NCBI RefSeq assembly: GCF_012720115.1
Contig: NZ_VNWN01000007.1
Location: forward strand, 248,001 to 312,000
DNA length: 64,000 bases
Direction: 5' to 3'
From: Sneathiella chinensis
GTDB lineage: Bacteria > Pseudomonadota > Alphaproteobacteria > Sneathiellales > Sneathiellaceae
Under the pieces are notes generated by a model. The model made no database searches, was not told the origin of the DNA, and saw only the letters and a program-made list of their open reading frames with translations. The translations under genes were made by a program, and so were the position numbers. Of this stretch, positions 26,991 through 36,279 are shown piece by piece (positions within the stretch are counted from its first letter, which is position 1; every line of letters begins with the position of its first letter).

Positions 26991-27887
26991 CTACTCAATA
27001 TTCTGTACTTGTTCCCGCAAACGGTCGATGACAACCTTCAGGTCCAACCCGATCTGCGTTAATTCCTTGTCATTGGCCTTGGAACAGAGGGTATTGGCCT
27101 CGCGATTAAACTCCTGACACAGGAAATCCAGACGGCGGCCAACAGGGTCCGTCCCGGTGCGGGACAGGATATCCCGCGCCGCTGTCACATGGCTTTTCAG
27201 GCGGTCCAGTTCCTCGGATACATCCGCCTTGGTGGCCAGCAGGGCCAGTTCCTGTTCCAACCGGTTGGCATCCAGTGCGTTTTCCCCGCCCAGCAGCAAG
27301 GCCATCTGTTCCTGCATCCGCCCCCGCACCTTTTCAGGGCGCAAGGAAGCGGAGCCTGCGGCCCGCAGGGTCAGGGCCTCGATTTCATCCACCTGCGTTG
27401 TCAGGACCGGTAACAGCAGGGCCCCTTCTTCGGCGCGGGCGGCCTCGAAATTGTCCAGCAATTGCCCAAGGCTGTCTGTCAGCGCCTGTTCCAGTGCCTT
27501 CTGCTCGTCATCATCCGCGGCTTCACGCTCTCCCTGATCAATGACGCCCTTCAATCCCAGCAGGCCGTCAATGCGGGCGGGTTTCGCCTTGCCATCGTGA
27601 ACATAGTCATTGGCAAGGTCGATCAGTTCTTCCAGAAAGTCCCGATTGATCACATAGGGCGCCCGTGCGGACGAGCGGCTCAGTTGAAGTTGCAGATTGA
27701 TGCTGCCCCGGTTGAAGCGGGCCTTCAAGCGCTTGCGGGCGATTTCCTCGACCCGGTCAAGCCCGCCCGGTGTCCGGCAGCGGATTTCAAGGCCCCGGCC
27801 GTTCACGCTTTTGATTTCCCAAAGCCAGGAATAATCTTCAAACTCTCCCTTGGCGCGGGCAAATCCTGTCATGCTCTGTAGGGTCAC
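26991..27887 (-). CDS. yicC: YicC family endoribonuclease-like protein
   Basis: The 298-residue protein starts with the family hallmark MTLQSMTGFARAKGEF, has the mid-region RGSINLQLQL, and the conserved C-terminal TGTDPVGRRLDFLCQEFNREANTLCSKAND segment. YicC of E. coli has been described as an endoribonuclease that influences small-RNA stability; stationary-phase roles are also reported. Neighbours gmk and mltG match the alphaproteobacterial gene order. Function here is taken from the family. Confidence 0.93.
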   Translation of the reverse strand: MTLQSMTGFARAKGEFEDYSWLWEIKSVNGRGLEIRCRTPGGLDRVEEIARKRLKARFNRGSINLQLQLSRSSARAPYVINRDFLEELIDLANDYVHDGKAKPARIDGLLGLKGVIDQGEREAADDDEQKALEQALTDSLGQLLDNFEAARAEEGALLLPVLTTQVDEIEALTLRAAGSASLRPEKVRGRMQEQMALLLGGENALDANRLEQELALLATKADVSEELDRLKSHVTAARDILSRTGTDPVGRRLDFLCQEFNREANTLCSKANDKELTQIGLDLKVVIDRLREQVQNIE

Positions 27888-27962
27888 GGCGGCCTCTTCC
27901 GTTATGTGAAAAGCCTAGTGTATATCGCCATTTTCCCCAGACAACAAGATGACATCCGTTCC

Positions 27963-29108
27963 TTAAAAGGGAGAAAACGAATACTGCTCCGACCGGTTCC
28001 GGGTCAATCGCGGAAAGCGATCCAGCAGAATACTGAACACAAAGCCTGTCACAAGGCCGACAGTAAAGGCCGCCAGAAATAACAGGATATCCGGGGCAAT
28101 CCCGACCGCGGCACCAGGGGACAGAAAAAACATCCCCACAAACGGGATCAGGCCCACTGTTCCGCCAACGGCTGCCCGCACCCCGGTTCCCCGGTACCAC
28201 AGGCGGCAATAGCGGCGCGCCCGCACATCCCGGATCATACTGCCCGCCACCCAGACTAGGGCCCCCGACGCCCCCCAGATGAAAGACACAAGCCCCGTTA
28301 TAAGCAGGGTCAGTTCATCCGCAAAACCGGCGACAAACATTTTCCCCGTCAGGGTCCGAAACAGCAACAGGAACGGAATGGCGACAAAAACCAACGCCGC
28401 CACCACCGCGGGCAAGCCCCACAGCAAGGGAACCGATCCCTGACTTTCCTGAAGTGTAAGACCGTTGACGCCGCCAGCAGAATAGCATTGCGCCGCCACT
28501 GCCCGGTAACAGTCCTTCAGGGTCTGAACCCGGTCCGGGTCAAGCCCGCCCGCTTCCAGCTCCGCCAGTATCCTGTCCAGTTGTCCAAGTCTGTCCCGGT
28601 CCACATCCGTGGGATGGTTGAGACAATAGTCCGCCAGCAACTGCGCCCGCTCCAGCAAAACGGGCAGGCTTGCCCCCGGTGCCGATCCCGGCCGCGTCCG
28701 GGCTGCCTCCTCCTGCCGGTAAAGACTTTCCTCCCCCGTCAGGGTGGGTCGTGCGCCCGATGCCACGCCTGAAGCGCCGCCGGACCTTGGCTGCGGCGCC
28801 GGGGGCGTTTCTGTCGCTGTTGGTGATGCCGGCGCTGCGGGTGTCTCTGCTGCCTCTGTTGCTGTCTTGTCTGTTTGTGCAGCCTCTTGCGGGGCTGCTT
28901 CTGTCTCTTTCTCGGGGACCTCCGGCAAGGACGGTGACACAACCATTTGGGCGGCTAAATCCTCTTCCTCGTCCTGCTCCAGCCCGTCAAGTTTCGCGCC
29001 GGCGGAACGGTTCAGGGCCGCGATTTCGGCACGCAGGTCCAGCAAGGCATTTTTAAGATCCTGCCGTTGCTTTAAAAGGGACTGAATAGACTGACTGGTG
29101 GCTGACAT
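27963..29108 (-). CDS. Unknown inner-membrane protein: coiled coil, disordered linker, four helices
   Basis: Not recognised. From ATG 29108 (AGAGGA upstream) it gives 381 residues: an N-terminal coiled coil (about 5-35, SIQSLLKQRQDLKNALLDLRAEIAALN), an acidic then Ala/Pro/Thr/Glu-rich disordered linker (about 45-145), a soluble helical part (about 148-205) with two or three cysteines, and four predicted membrane helices (about 226-250, 262-285, 308-328, 338-360). It sits between yicC and mltG, which are often direct neighbours, so it looks like an insertion in a conserved block of envelope genes. A role in cell-wall or membrane assembly is only a contextual guess. Confidence 0.8.
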   Translation of the reverse strand: MSATSQSIQSLLKQRQDLKNALLDLRAEIAALNRSAGAKLDGLEQDEEEDLAAQMVVSPSLPEVPEKETEAAPQEAAQTDKTATEAAETPAAPASPTATETPPAPQPRSGGASGVASGARPTLTGEESLYRQEEAARTRPGSAPGASLPVLLERAQLLADYCLNHPTDVDRDRLGQLDRILAELEAGGLDPDRVQTLKDCYRAVAAQCYSAGGVNGLTLQESQGSVPLLWGLPAVVAALVFVAIPFLLLFRTLTGKMFVAGFADELTLLITGLVSFIWGASGALVWVAGSMIRDVRARRYCRLWYRGTGVRAAVGGTVGLIPFVGMFFLSPGAAVGIAPDILLFLAAFTVGLVTGFVFSILLDRFPRLTRNRSEQYSFSPF

Positions 29109-29185
29109 CATTTCCTCTCGCATTCTTGGGAGTACTGAAATGACGTGCGCCGCGGCGTTTTGTGCCGCAACAGCCCGGGAGGAAA

Positions 29186-30172
29186 TTATTGGCTGCCGCC
29201 TGCCCGTTCCAGTTTGCGCCATGCCCGCACATTGCGGTTATGCTCGGCAAGGGTTCGGGCAAAGGCATGGCCCCCGGTGCCATCGGCCACAAAATACAGA
29301 TCCTTGGTGACCTTGGGGTCCACCACGGCCCGCAGGCTGTCAAGGCCGGGATTGCTGATCGGACCGGCAGGAAGGCCGCCGCGGGTATAGGTGTTATAGG
29401 GCGTATCGGTGGCAAGGTCCTTGCGGCTGATGGGGCGTCCCATATCCGCCTTGCCCTCGGTCACGCCATAAATCACCGTGGGGTCTGACTGCAACCGCAT
29501 GCCGATTTTCAGGCGGTTCAGGAACACACCCGCCACATGGGGGCGTTCCGACGCCAATCCGGTTTCCTTTTCCACAATGGAAGCAAGGACCAGCAAATCC
29601 TGTTTCGAGGTAATCAGCGGGTCCGGCTTGCGGCCATTCCACACGGTTTCAAGCGCATCCTTCATCGCGGATTTCATCCGCTTTACCAAAGCGTTACGCT
29701 GGTCGCCTCGGGTAAAGTGATAGGTTTCAGGAAGGATCGACCCTTCCGGCAGGGCCTCGGTCAGTTCACCGGAAAGCGGGTCCGCCTGTTCAATCAGGTC
29801 TCGGATTTCCCGGCTTTGCAAGCCTTCCGGGATGGTCAGGGAATGCACAACCCCCTTGCCACTGACCAGCAGGTTCATGATGGCAAGGCCGCTCATCCCC
29901 TCGGTAAAGCGATATTCACCGGCTTTCAGGTTCTTGGCCTGATCCTTGAGGCGCACCCCGAACACAAACACAAGATCGTTTCGGATGATCCCTGCCTCTT
30001 TCAGGCGGGTGGCAATGCCGCGCAGGCCGACGCCCTTGTCAAGAACAAGGACCGTTTCCTGATCCAGCGGGCCCGGCGCGTGAAACTGTTTCCAGCCATA
30101 AAAGGCCGTCCCGGCAAGGGCGAGGTTGAACAAAACAAACAAGGCCAGAACGAAGATAAAAAGACGCTTCAT
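29186..30172 (-). CDS. mltG: Endolytic murein transglycosylase MltG
   Basis: MltG cuts nascent glycan strands in the periplasm and sets their length. The 328-residue product has one N-terminal membrane anchor (about 5-25), a LysM-like subdomain, and the YceG core with the catalytic Glu201 in LASIVEKETG, followed by RLKIGMRLQSDPTVIYG and NTYTRGGLPAGPISNPG, both family signatures. It sits 40 bases after fabF on the same strand, the typical fabF-mltG link between fatty-acid synthesis and wall growth. Confidence 0.95.
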   Translation of the reverse strand: MKRLFIFVLALFVLFNLALAGTAFYGWKQFHAPGPLDQETVLVLDKGVGLRGIATRLKEAGIIRNDLVFVFGVRLKDQAKNLKAGEYRFTEGMSGLAIMNLLVSGKGVVHSLTIPEGLQSREIRDLIEQADPLSGELTEALPEGSILPETYHFTRGDQRNALVKRMKSAMKDALETVWNGRKPDPLITSKQDLLVLASIVEKETGLASERPHVAGVFLNRLKIGMRLQSDPTVIYGVTEGKADMGRPISRKDLATDTPYNTYTRGGLPAGPISNPGLDSLRAVVDPKVTKDLYFVADGTGGHAFARTLAEHNRNVRAWRKLERAGGSQ

Positions 30173-30212
30173 TCTGACCTCGTTTCATTCAATTTTCAAA
30201 AGGCAGGCGGGG

Positions 30213-31472
30213 TTATACCCGCTTCATCACCAGGCTGGCGTTGGTCCCGCCAAAGCCGAAGGAGTTGGACAGAACCGCGTCCACCTTCTTCTCCTGCGCC
30301 ACATTCGGCACAAGGTTGATGTCCAGACCCTCAGACGGGTTTTCAAGGTTGATGGTCGGCGGCAGAATGCCTTCTGTCAGCGCCAGAATGGAGAACACGG
30401 CCTCAACACCCCCGGCGGCACCCAACAGGTGACCGATCGCGGACTTGGTGGAGGACATGGCCAGTGTGTCCTTGGCATCGCCAAACAGACGCTTGACCGC
30501 GTTCACCTCGATTTCGTCCCCCAGCGGGGTGGAGGTACCATGCGCATTCACATAGCCGATATCTTCCGGGTTCAGGCCGGATTTCTTCAGGGCCATCTGC
30601 ATGGAACGGTACCCGCCGTCGCCATTGCTGGCCGGGGCCGTGATGTGGTAGGCATCGCCGGAAAGGCCATAACCGACCACTTCGGCATAAATCTTGGCAC
30701 CGCGCTTCTTCGCGTGCTCGTATTCCTCAAGAACCACAACGCCAGCCCCCTCGCCCATCACAAAGCCGTCGCGGGCCTGATCATAGGGACGGGAAGCCTT
30801 TGTCGGGTCATCGTGGAAGCCCTTGGAAAGCGCCTTTGCAGCGGCAAACCCGGCGAAACCGATCCGGCACATGGCCGCTTCGGCACCACCGGCAACCATG
30901 ACATCGGCATCATCCATGACAATCATGCGAGCCGCATCACCAATGGAGTGGGCGCCGGTTGAACAGGCGGTTACGACCGCGTGGTTCGGGCCCTTGTATC
31001 CGTGACGGATCGACACCTGGCCAGAAACCAGATTGATCAACGCCCCCGGAATGAAGAACGGGCTGATCCGACGGGGCCCCCGCTCTTTCAGAATAATGGA
31101 ATTTTCTTCAATGGACGGCAGACCGCCAATACCGGAGCCGATGGACACACCGGTCCGAATGGCGTCTTCTTCGGTTGCAGGCTCCCAACCGGAGTCCTTG
31201 ATGGCCTCATCCGCAGCGGCAATCCCGTACAGGATGAACTTGTCCACCTTGCGCTGTTCCTTCGGGGACAGAACATCGTCCGCCTTGAAGGCATCAGGGT
31301 GATCTTCATCGACAGGTACTTCGCAGCCGTATTTGACGGGCAAGTCGGTCGTATCAAATTTAGTGATGATACCAGCGCCGGATTCAGAATTGATAAGCCT
31401 GTTCCAACTTGGCTTAACGCCGTTTGCCAGAGGGGTAACAAGACCAAGGCCTGTGACTACAACACGTCGCAT
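30213..31472 (-). CDS. fabF: 3-oxoacyl-ACP synthase II
   Basis: FabF elongates acyl-ACP by condensing it with malonyl-ACP. The 419-residue thiolase-fold enzyme has the complete active site: Cys170 in VTACSTGAHS, His311 in VNAHGTSTPLGD, Lys343 and His348 in STKSAIGHLLGAAG. The C-terminus ends in the family's NSFGFGGTNASLVMK. It follows acpP by 54 bases on the same strand. Confidence 0.97.
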   Translation of the reverse strand: MRRVVVTGLGLVTPLANGVKPSWNRLINSESGAGIITKFDTTDLPVKYGCEVPVDEDHPDAFKADDVLSPKEQRKVDKFILYGIAAADEAIKDSGWEPATEEDAIRTGVSIGSGIGGLPSIEENSIILKERGPRRISPFFIPGALINLVSGQVSIRHGYKGPNHAVVTACSTGAHSIGDAARMIVMDDADVMVAGGAEAAMCRIGFAGFAAAKALSKGFHDDPTKASRPYDQARDGFVMGEGAGVVVLEEYEHAKKRGAKIYAEVVGYGLSGDAYHITAPASNGDGGYRSMQMALKKSGLNPEDIGYVNAHGTSTPLGDEIEVNAVKRLFGDAKDTLAMSSTKSAIGHLLGAAGGVEAVFSILALTEGILPPTINLENPSEGLDINLVPNVAQEKKVDAVLSNSFGFGGTNASLVMKRV

Positions 31473-31526
31473 GCTAAATACCTATCGATGAAAATAAAAG
31501 GATCGTCAGACTTTTCCGATTGCCAA

Positions 31527-31757
31527 TCAGGCAGCGGAAATAAAGTCGATCGCGTCTTTCACTGTCTGGATTTTTTCAGCAGCGTCGTCCGGAATTTCGA
31601 TACCGAATTCCTCTTCGAAGGCCATGACCAGTTCAACAGTGTCCAGGCTGTCTGCACCGAGATCGTCGATGAAGCTGGCGGTATCAGTAACCTTTGCTTC
31701 CTCTACGCCGAGGTGTTCAACAACAATTTTCTTTACGCTTTCTGCGACATCACTCAT
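31527..31757 (-). CDS. acpP: Acyl carrier protein
   Basis: The 76-residue acidic four-helix protein carries growing acyl chains. Ser37 in the [12 protein letters not shown] motif is the site for the 4'-phosphopantetheine arm. Length and sequence are those of the primary bacterial ACP. AAGGA precedes the ATG. A 199-base gap before it carries a probable promoter, so acpP-fabF can be made independently of fabD-fabG. Confidence 0.98.
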   Translation of the reverse strand: MSDVAESVKKIVVEHLGVEEAKVTDTASFIDDLGADSLDTVELVMAFEEEFGIEIPDDAAEKIQTVKDAIDFISAA

Positions 31758-31820
31758 TAGCTTTATCCTTAGATAGTCCGGCAGTTAGTTAATAGTGTAT
31801 TCCTTACCCCCAGTGCGATC

Positions 31821-31848
31821 AAATTACAAGACGCAAACCGGCGGTCAA
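31821..31848 (-). promoter_or_regulatory. Candidate acpP promoter
   Basis: On the minus strand TTGACC (31848-31843), 16-base spacer, TAATTT (31826-31821), about 64 bases before the acpP start. The 5' leader would contain an AT-rich stretch and the AAGGA site. The -10 match is moderate. Confidence 0.45.
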
Positions 31849-31956
31849 AAAATCGTGGCGTTCCTATCATATTTTGACGACGATGCAAATAGAACGTGAC
31901 ATCGTCGCCACAGGTCCACCACAAAGTGGGATCTCATTATGGTCAAATTACGACCA

Positions 31957-32694
31957 TCAGATCATGGCCATACCGCCGTTCACATGCAGGGTCTGGCCGG
32001 TAACATAGGCTGCCTCGTCCGAAGCAAGATAGAGAACCGCCGCAGAAATATCCTGCGGATCGCCCAGACGACCGGCAGGAACGGCACCCAGCAGGTTTTC
32101 CTTCTGGCCATCGGACAGTTCATCGGTCATGGCGGTCTTGATAAAGCCCGGCGCAACGCAGTTTACGGTGATACCGCGTGCGGCCACTTCCTGCGCGAGG
32201 GACTTGGACATCCCGATCATGCCCGCCTTGGACGCGGCATAGTTCATCTGGCCCGGATTACCGGTCACACCGACGATGGACGTGATATTGATGATCCGCC
32301 CGGTCCGACGCTTCATCATGCCGCGCAGGCAGTTCTTTGACAGCTTGAACGCCGCCTTCAGGTTCACGTCCATGACGGAATCCCAGTCCTCATCCTTCAT
32401 CCGCATGGCAAGGCCGTCGCGGGTCAGGCCGGCATTGTTGACCAGAATGTCAAGCTGACCCATGGCTTCTTCGGCAGCCTTGATCAGGCCGTCTACGGCT
32501 TCCATGTCGGACAGGTTGCACGGCAGAACATGAACCCGGTCACCAAGCTCGGCTGCCACCTTTTCGAGGGCCTCCTTGCGGGTGCCGGACAGGGCAACGG
32601 TTGCCCCGGCTGCGTGCAGGTCTTTTGCAATGGCGGCCCCAAGACCACCGGAAGCACCGGTAACCAGCGCACATTTACCTGTAAGATCAAACAT
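31957..32694 (-). CDS. fabG: 3-oxoacyl-ACP reductase
   Basis: FabG reduces 3-oxoacyl-ACP with NADPH in fatty-acid elongation. The 245-residue classical SDR has TGASGGLG near the N-terminus, NNAG (LDILVNNAGLTRDGL), and the catalytic Ser, Tyr and Lys in ITSIVG and NYAASKAG; the end is GQTLHVNGGMAMI. ATG 32694 with GGGGAA upstream is preferred over the TTG one codon earlier. It lies 28 bases after fabD on the same strand. Context makes the housekeeping FabG call secure. Confidence 0.96.
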   Translation of the reverse strand: MFDLTGKCALVTGASGGLGAAIAKDLHAAGATVALSGTRKEALEKVAAELGDRVHVLPCNLSDMEAVDGLIKAAEEAMGQLDILVNNAGLTRDGLAMRMKDEDWDSVMDVNLKAAFKLSKNCLRGMMKRRTGRIINITSIVGVTGNPGQMNYAASKAGMIGMSKSLAQEVAARGITVNCVAPGFIKTAMTDELSDGQKENLLGAVPAGRLGDPQDISAAVLYLASDEAAYVTGQTLHVNGGMAMI

Positions 32695-32722
32695 CAATTT
32701 TTCCCCAATTCCCTGTAACAGA

Positions 32723-33676
32723 TCAAAGTGATTTCAAGAAAGTTTCAATATCGGTCGGGGACTGAACGGCACTGCCGGTCATGTCCTTGTTGATCCGGCG
32801 AACCATCTGGGTCAGCACCTTGCCGGTCCCCAGCTCTACCAGATCGGAAATGCCCTGCTCTCCCATGAACAGAACGGATTCACGCCAGCGTACCCGGCCC
32901 GTCACCTGCTCAACCAGCAGTTTGCGAATGGTTTCAGGATCGCTGACCTCACCGGCGGTCACGTTGGCGACAAGCGCAACGGACGGCGGCGCAATGGTGA
33001 CCTCGCCCAGTTTCTCGGCCATCACATCGGCGGCCGGTTGCATCAGCGGACAATGGAACGGGGCACTGACCGGCAGCATCATGGCTTTCCGAACACCCTT
33101 TTCACGGGCCAGTTCAATAGCTTTCTCGACCGCGCCCTTGTGACCGCTCAGGACCACCTGCCCATCGGCGTTGTCATTGGCGGCAACCACAACCTCGCCC
33201 TCATCGGCGGCGGCGGTGGCTTCCTTGACCAGTTCCTCGACCGGCTCAATATTCATGCCCAGCAGCGCCGCCATGGCGCCAATGCCGACGGGAACCGCCT
33301 GCTGCATGGCCTGCCCGCGCGCTTTCAGAAGCCGGGCCGCATCGGCCAGTTCCAGAGCCCCTGCCGCTGTCAGGGCGGAATACTCACCAAGGGAGTGTCC
33401 GGCCACAAAGCGGGCCACATCGGCCAGGCGAAGATTTCCTTCCTGCTCCAGGACACGGGCAACCGCCACACTGACGGCCATCAGAGCCGGCTGGGCGTTT
33501 TCGGTCAGGGTCAGGTCCTCAATGGGCCCTTCATACATCAGCTTTGTGAGACTTTGACCGAGGGCGTCATCCACTTCTTCGAATACCTGCGCCGCCAGCG
33601 GGAATGCCTCGGCCAGTTCCTTGCCCATGCCGACGGCCTGACTTCCCTGCCCCGGAAAAACGAATGCACGTGTCAT
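32723..33676 (-). CDS. fabD: Malonyl-CoA:ACP transacylase
   Basis: FabD loads malonyl groups on ACP. The 317-residue protein starts with the family FVFPGQGSQAVGMG, has the nucleophile serine in GHSLGEYSAL, the malonate-binding Arg region (KARGQAMQQAVP), and the catalytic His in VSAPFHCPLM. It is first in the minus-strand fab cluster and divergent from rpsF. Confidence 0.97.
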   Translation of the reverse strand: MTRAFVFPGQGSQAVGMGKELAEAFPLAAQVFEEVDDALGQSLTKLMYEGPIEDLTLTENAQPALMAVSVAVARVLEQEGNLRLADVARFVAGHSLGEYSALTAAGALELADAARLLKARGQAMQQAVPVGIGAMAALLGMNIEPVEELVKEATAAADEGEVVVAANDNADGQVVLSGHKGAVEKAIELAREKGVRKAMMLPVSAPFHCPLMQPAADVMAEKLGEVTIAPPSVALVANVTAGEVSDPETIRKLLVEQVTGRVRWRESVLFMGEQGISDLVELGTGKVLTQMVRRINKDMTGSAVQSPTDIETFLKSL

Positions 33677-33747
33677 AAATAGTGTCCAATCCAGTTAATA
33701 GATAATAGGAACAGTCATATTGACTGTATTTTTCCTGTCAAGCCTAC

Positions 33748-33775
33748 TTGCATAAAGCCGGGATTTCTGTATAGT
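33748..33775 (+). promoter_or_regulatory. Promoter of the rpsF operon
   Basis: TTGCAT (33748-33753), 16-base spacer, TATAGT (33770-33775). It predicts a start near 33782 and a leader of about 93 bases that folds as described in the next entry. Confidence 0.6.
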
Positions 33776-33795
33776 CCGCGACCTCAATACTCCTT

Positions 33796-33847
33796 GCCGA
33801 CGGAGGTCGGCTTCGTCTGTTCGGTTTCCCTTATGGAAACTCCAGAC
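33796..33847 (+). promoter_or_regulatory. Structured rpsF leader, candidate S6:S18 autoregulatory RNA
   Basis: Two stems are visible in the leader. Stem 1 is GCCGAC-GGAG-GTCGGC (33796-33811). Stem 2 is bipartite: GTCTG/CAGAC (33815-33819, 33843-33847) outside, GTTTCC/GGAAAC (33824-33829, 33835-33840) inside, with an asymmetric internal loop (four bases against two) and a 5-base apical loop. S6:S18 complexes repress their own operon in many bacteria through a leader hairpin with an asymmetric internal loop; the second stem fits that plan in outline. Match to the known consensus was not tested. Confidence 0.45.
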
Positions 33848-33874
33848 ACCCAATAGCCATAAGGAGCTTTATAT

Positions 33875-34297
33875 ATGCCTCTTTACGAGACAGTTATGAT
33901 TGCCCGTCAGGACATCTCCTCTCAGCAGGTTGAAACTCTGACCGAAACAATGTCCGGTTTTATCACCAATGCAGGCGGCACTATCGCCAAGGTGGAAAAC
34001 TGGGGTCTTCGCAATCTTGCCTACAAGGTCAAGAAAAACCGCAAAGGCCACTATGTTCTCCTGAACATCGACGCCCCCGTAGACGCCGTTAAGGAACTGG
34101 AACGCAACCTTCTTCTGAACGAAGACGTCCTGCGTCACATGACCATCCGCGTTGAGGAACTCGAAGAAGGCGACAGCGTCATGCTGCAGGCCAAGAGCGC
34201 CCGTCCGGGCCGTCGCTCTGCCGACTCTGATGACAATGCGTCCAACGAGTCCGAAGAGAAAACCAAAAACGCATCTACTTCAGAAGGGGAAGAATAA
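33875..34297 (+). CDS. rpsF: Ribosomal protein S6
   Basis: S6 binds 16S rRNA with S18 in the 30S platform. The 140-residue product has the normal core ([15 protein letters not shown], then [25 protein letters not shown] and [11 protein letters not shown]) and an acidic, Ser/Asn/Glu-rich C-terminal tail of about 40 residues, which resembles the polyglutamate-type tails of other S6 proteins. AAGGAG lies eight bases before the ATG. The stop shares a base with the rpsR start. Confidence 0.97.
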   Translation: MPLYETVMIARQDISSQQVETLTETMSGFITNAGGTIAKVENWGLRNLAYKVKKNRKGHYVLLNIDAPVDAVKELERNLLLNEDVLRHMTIRVEELEEGDSVMLQAKSARPGRRSADSDDNASNESEEKTKNASTSEGEE

Positions 34298-34533
34298 TGT
34301 CTGTTGCACAACGTCGACCGTTTTTCCGTCGTCCCCGCACTTGCCCGCTTTCCGGCGAAGGTGCACCGAAGATCGATTACAAGGACATCAAGCTTCTGCA
34401 GCGTTTCGTTTCCGAGCGTGGCAAGATCATGCCGAGCCGAATCACGTCAGTCTCCGCCAAGAAACAGCGGGAACTTGCAAGAGCAATCAAACGGGCACGC
34501 AATATCGCGCTGATGCCGTTTGTCGTAAAGTAA
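34297..34533 (+). CDS. rpsR: Ribosomal protein S18
   Basis: The 78-residue basic protein has the S18 pattern: [15 protein letters not shown] at the N-terminus, [25 protein letters not shown], and the [19 protein letters not shown] end. It heterodimerises with S6 on 16S rRNA. Only one cysteine (CPLS) is present, so this is not a four-Cys zinc-binding version. Start overlaps the rpsF stop (TAATG). Confidence 0.98.
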   Translation: MSVAQRRPFFRRPRTCPLSGEGAPKIDYKDIKLLQRFVSERGKIMPSRITSVSAKKQRELARAIKRARNIALMPFVVK

Positions 34534-34579
34534 GGTACTTCCGGTAAGGCGGACCACCGCCTTTCCAGAGTAACGGGTC

Positions 34580-35536
34580 ATGATCAAGGCTGTAACGTCA
34601 AGTATTGCCCTCGGTGTTGTAAGCACCCTCTTCCTGTCGCTGTCGGTTATCGGCAATGCAGGCGGAAGCACTGCACCGGGAAGTGCTTTTCAGGCAATGG
34701 CCCTGATGACCTTGTCCCTCGTCCCCCTGTTTCTTTCAGGGTTGGGTCTGGGGGTCACAAGTGCCGCCCTCTCCGTTGCCGCCGGTGCGGTTGTTGCGGG
34801 GCTGACGGCAGGACCGTTATTCGGTCTGACTTATGTCGCAACCTGTGGTTTGCCTGTGATTTTTATCGTTCGGCAGGCCCTGTTATGGCGTGAGGCAGAC
34901 AACAAGATATTCTGGTATCCGGTAGACCGGCTTACGATCTGCTGGATATGCGTCTGTATCGCCCTGTCCATGATGGCAGCCTTGCTGCTCTACATGAACA
35001 CCTCCCTTCGGGAAGGCCTGATATCGCAGTTTGATGTCATTCTTCCGGAAGTTCGGAAAATGGGGGGTATATACGCAACCTTGAGCGCCGAGGAACTGGT
35101 CTGGTTCATACCGCAGGTCTTTGGCCCGTTCTGGGGGATCCTGATCCTCACGAGCGGAAGCCTTGCCCAAGGTCTGTTGGTACGGTTTGGAAAGAACCTG
35201 CGCCCCACCCCGGCCCTGTCCGGGATGGCAATGCCAAAATGGCTGGCCCTGGTAACCATCGGGATTGTCGCCCTGAGCTTCATCCTGAAAGATGCCGGTC
35301 CGGTTGTGGGGTCAGTGGTGGTTGTACTGGAGATCGCGTTCTTCCTTCAGGGAATGGCCGTGATCCACGGAGTATCTAGAAACTGGAATTACCGTCCCGC
35401 CATTTTGGCGGCCGTGTATTTGATAGTAATTGTAATGTTATGGCCGATACTGGTAATCACCTTACTGGGATTGGCTGATAGTTGGATTGGGTTTCGTGGC
35501 CGCCAAGCTGCGGCCCCCCACCAGGAGGATGACTGA
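34580..35536 (+). CDS. DUF2232 (YybS-like) integral membrane protein
   Basis: The 318-residue product is almost wholly hydrophobic with about eight predicted membrane helices, including [21 protein letters not shown] near 55 and two long ones after 210. DUF2232 proteins regularly lie between rpsR and rplI, as here, but their role is not established; the gene context is the main support. Its TGA shares a base with the rplI ATG, so it is translationally coupled to a ribosomal protein gene. Confidence 0.85.
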   Translation: MIKAVTSSIALGVVSTLFLSLSVIGNAGGSTAPGSAFQAMALMTLSLVPLFLSGLGLGVTSAALSVAAGAVVAGLTAGPLFGLTYVATCGLPVIFIVRQALLWREADNKIFWYPVDRLTICWICVCIALSMMAALLLYMNTSLREGLISQFDVILPEVRKMGGIYATLSAEELVWFIPQVFGPFWGILILTSGSLAQGLLVRFGKNLRPTPALSGMAMPKWLALVTIGIVALSFILKDAGPVVGSVVVVLEIAFFLQGMAVIHGVSRNWNYRPAILAAVYLIVIVMLWPILVITLLGLADSWIGFRGRQAAAPHQEDD

Positions 35537-36111
35537 TGGAAATTGTACTGCTTGAGCGCGTTGAGAAACTCGGTCAAATGGGCGATGTCGTGACAGTTAA
35601 GAACGGTTACGCCCGCAACTTCCTGCTGCCACAGGGTAAAGCCCTGCGCGCCAGCAAGGATAATCTTGAAATCTTTGAAAAGCAGCGGGCTCAGCTTGAA
35701 GCTGACAACCTGAAGCGCAAAGACGAAGCAACTGCGGTTGCAGCAAAACTGGACGGCGAAACCGTTGTCCTGATCCGTGCCGCCAGCGAAAGCCAGCAGC
35801 TTTACGGTTCTGTAAGCACCCAGGACATTGCCCGGACTGTTACAGACGCCGGTTACACCGTGGATCGCAAACAGGTCATCATGGACAAGGTTCTGAAGAC
35901 CCTTGGCCTGCACGATGTCCGCATCCGTCTGCACCCGGAAGTTATCGTGTCCGTCACGGTCAACATTGCCCGCTCTCACGAAGAAGCTGAAATTCAGGCA
36001 CGTGGCGAGTCTGTTGAAGAAGCTGCGGAAGCAGCCCTCGACAACCGCGATGAAGCCATCAATGAAGTCTTCGAATCCAAAGCTGACGAACAGCTTATGG
36101 GCGAGGAATAA
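35536..36111 (+). CDS. rplI: Ribosomal protein L9
   Basis: L9 binds 23S rRNA and reaches across the ribosome surface. The 191-residue product has the N-terminal rRNA-binding domain with the L9 signature [21 protein letters not shown], a long connecting helix (about 42-75) and a C-terminal domain (to about 150). An extra acidic C-terminal extension of about 40 residues ([24 protein letters not shown]) is usual in alphaproteobacteria. AGGAGG precedes the start, which overlaps the DUF2232 stop. Confidence 0.97.
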   Translation: MEIVLLERVEKLGQMGDVVTVKNGYARNFLLPQGKALRASKDNLEIFEKQRAQLEADNLKRKDEATAVAAKLDGETVVLIRAASESQQLYGSVSTQDIARTVTDAGYTVDRKQVIMDKVLKTLGLHDVRIRLHPEVIVSVTVNIARSHEEAEIQARGESVEEAAEAALDNRDEAINEVFESKADEQLMGEE

Positions 36112-36120
36112 GAGATACCA

Positions 36121-36183
36121 CCCGCCCTCGCGGCGGGTGACGATCAGAAAAAGCGGTGTCCCTTTCGGGATGCCGTTTTTTTT
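36121..36183 (+). terminator. Tandem hairpins ending the rpsF operon
   Basis: The first hairpin is CCCGCC/GGCGGG (36121-36137). The second is a 9-bp stem CGGTGTCCC / GGGATGCCG with two wobble pairs and a TTTC loop (36155-36175), followed by eight T. The second is a clear intrinsic terminator and separates the ribosomal genes from dnaB. Confidence 0.85.
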
Positions 36184-36246
36184 GTCCCCAGCCCGGACGG
36201 GGATAAAGGTCCGCTGAAGATCAAGGGTCTCTGCAAGATATCCCCG

Positions 36247-36279
36247 TTATCCCCAGCGTGTGGAAAAAACTTGTCCACA
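36247..36279 (+). promoter_or_regulatory. Cluster of three DnaA-box-like sites before dnaB
   Basis: TTATCCCCA (36247-36255), TTTTCCACA on the minus strand (36267-36259) and TTGTCCACA (36271-36279) each differ by one base from the DnaA box TTATCCACA. The last two form an inverted pair (TGTGGA ... TCCACA). A direct repeat CCCCAGCGTGT occurs at 36251 and again near 36287. The sites lie 65-100 bases before dnaB. Confidence 0.5.

Noticed and set aside
31939-31957. Short inverted repeat ATGGTC/GACCAT next to the fabG stop, considered as a terminator
   Set aside because: Only a 6-bp stem with a 7-base AT loop and no T-tract on either strand.
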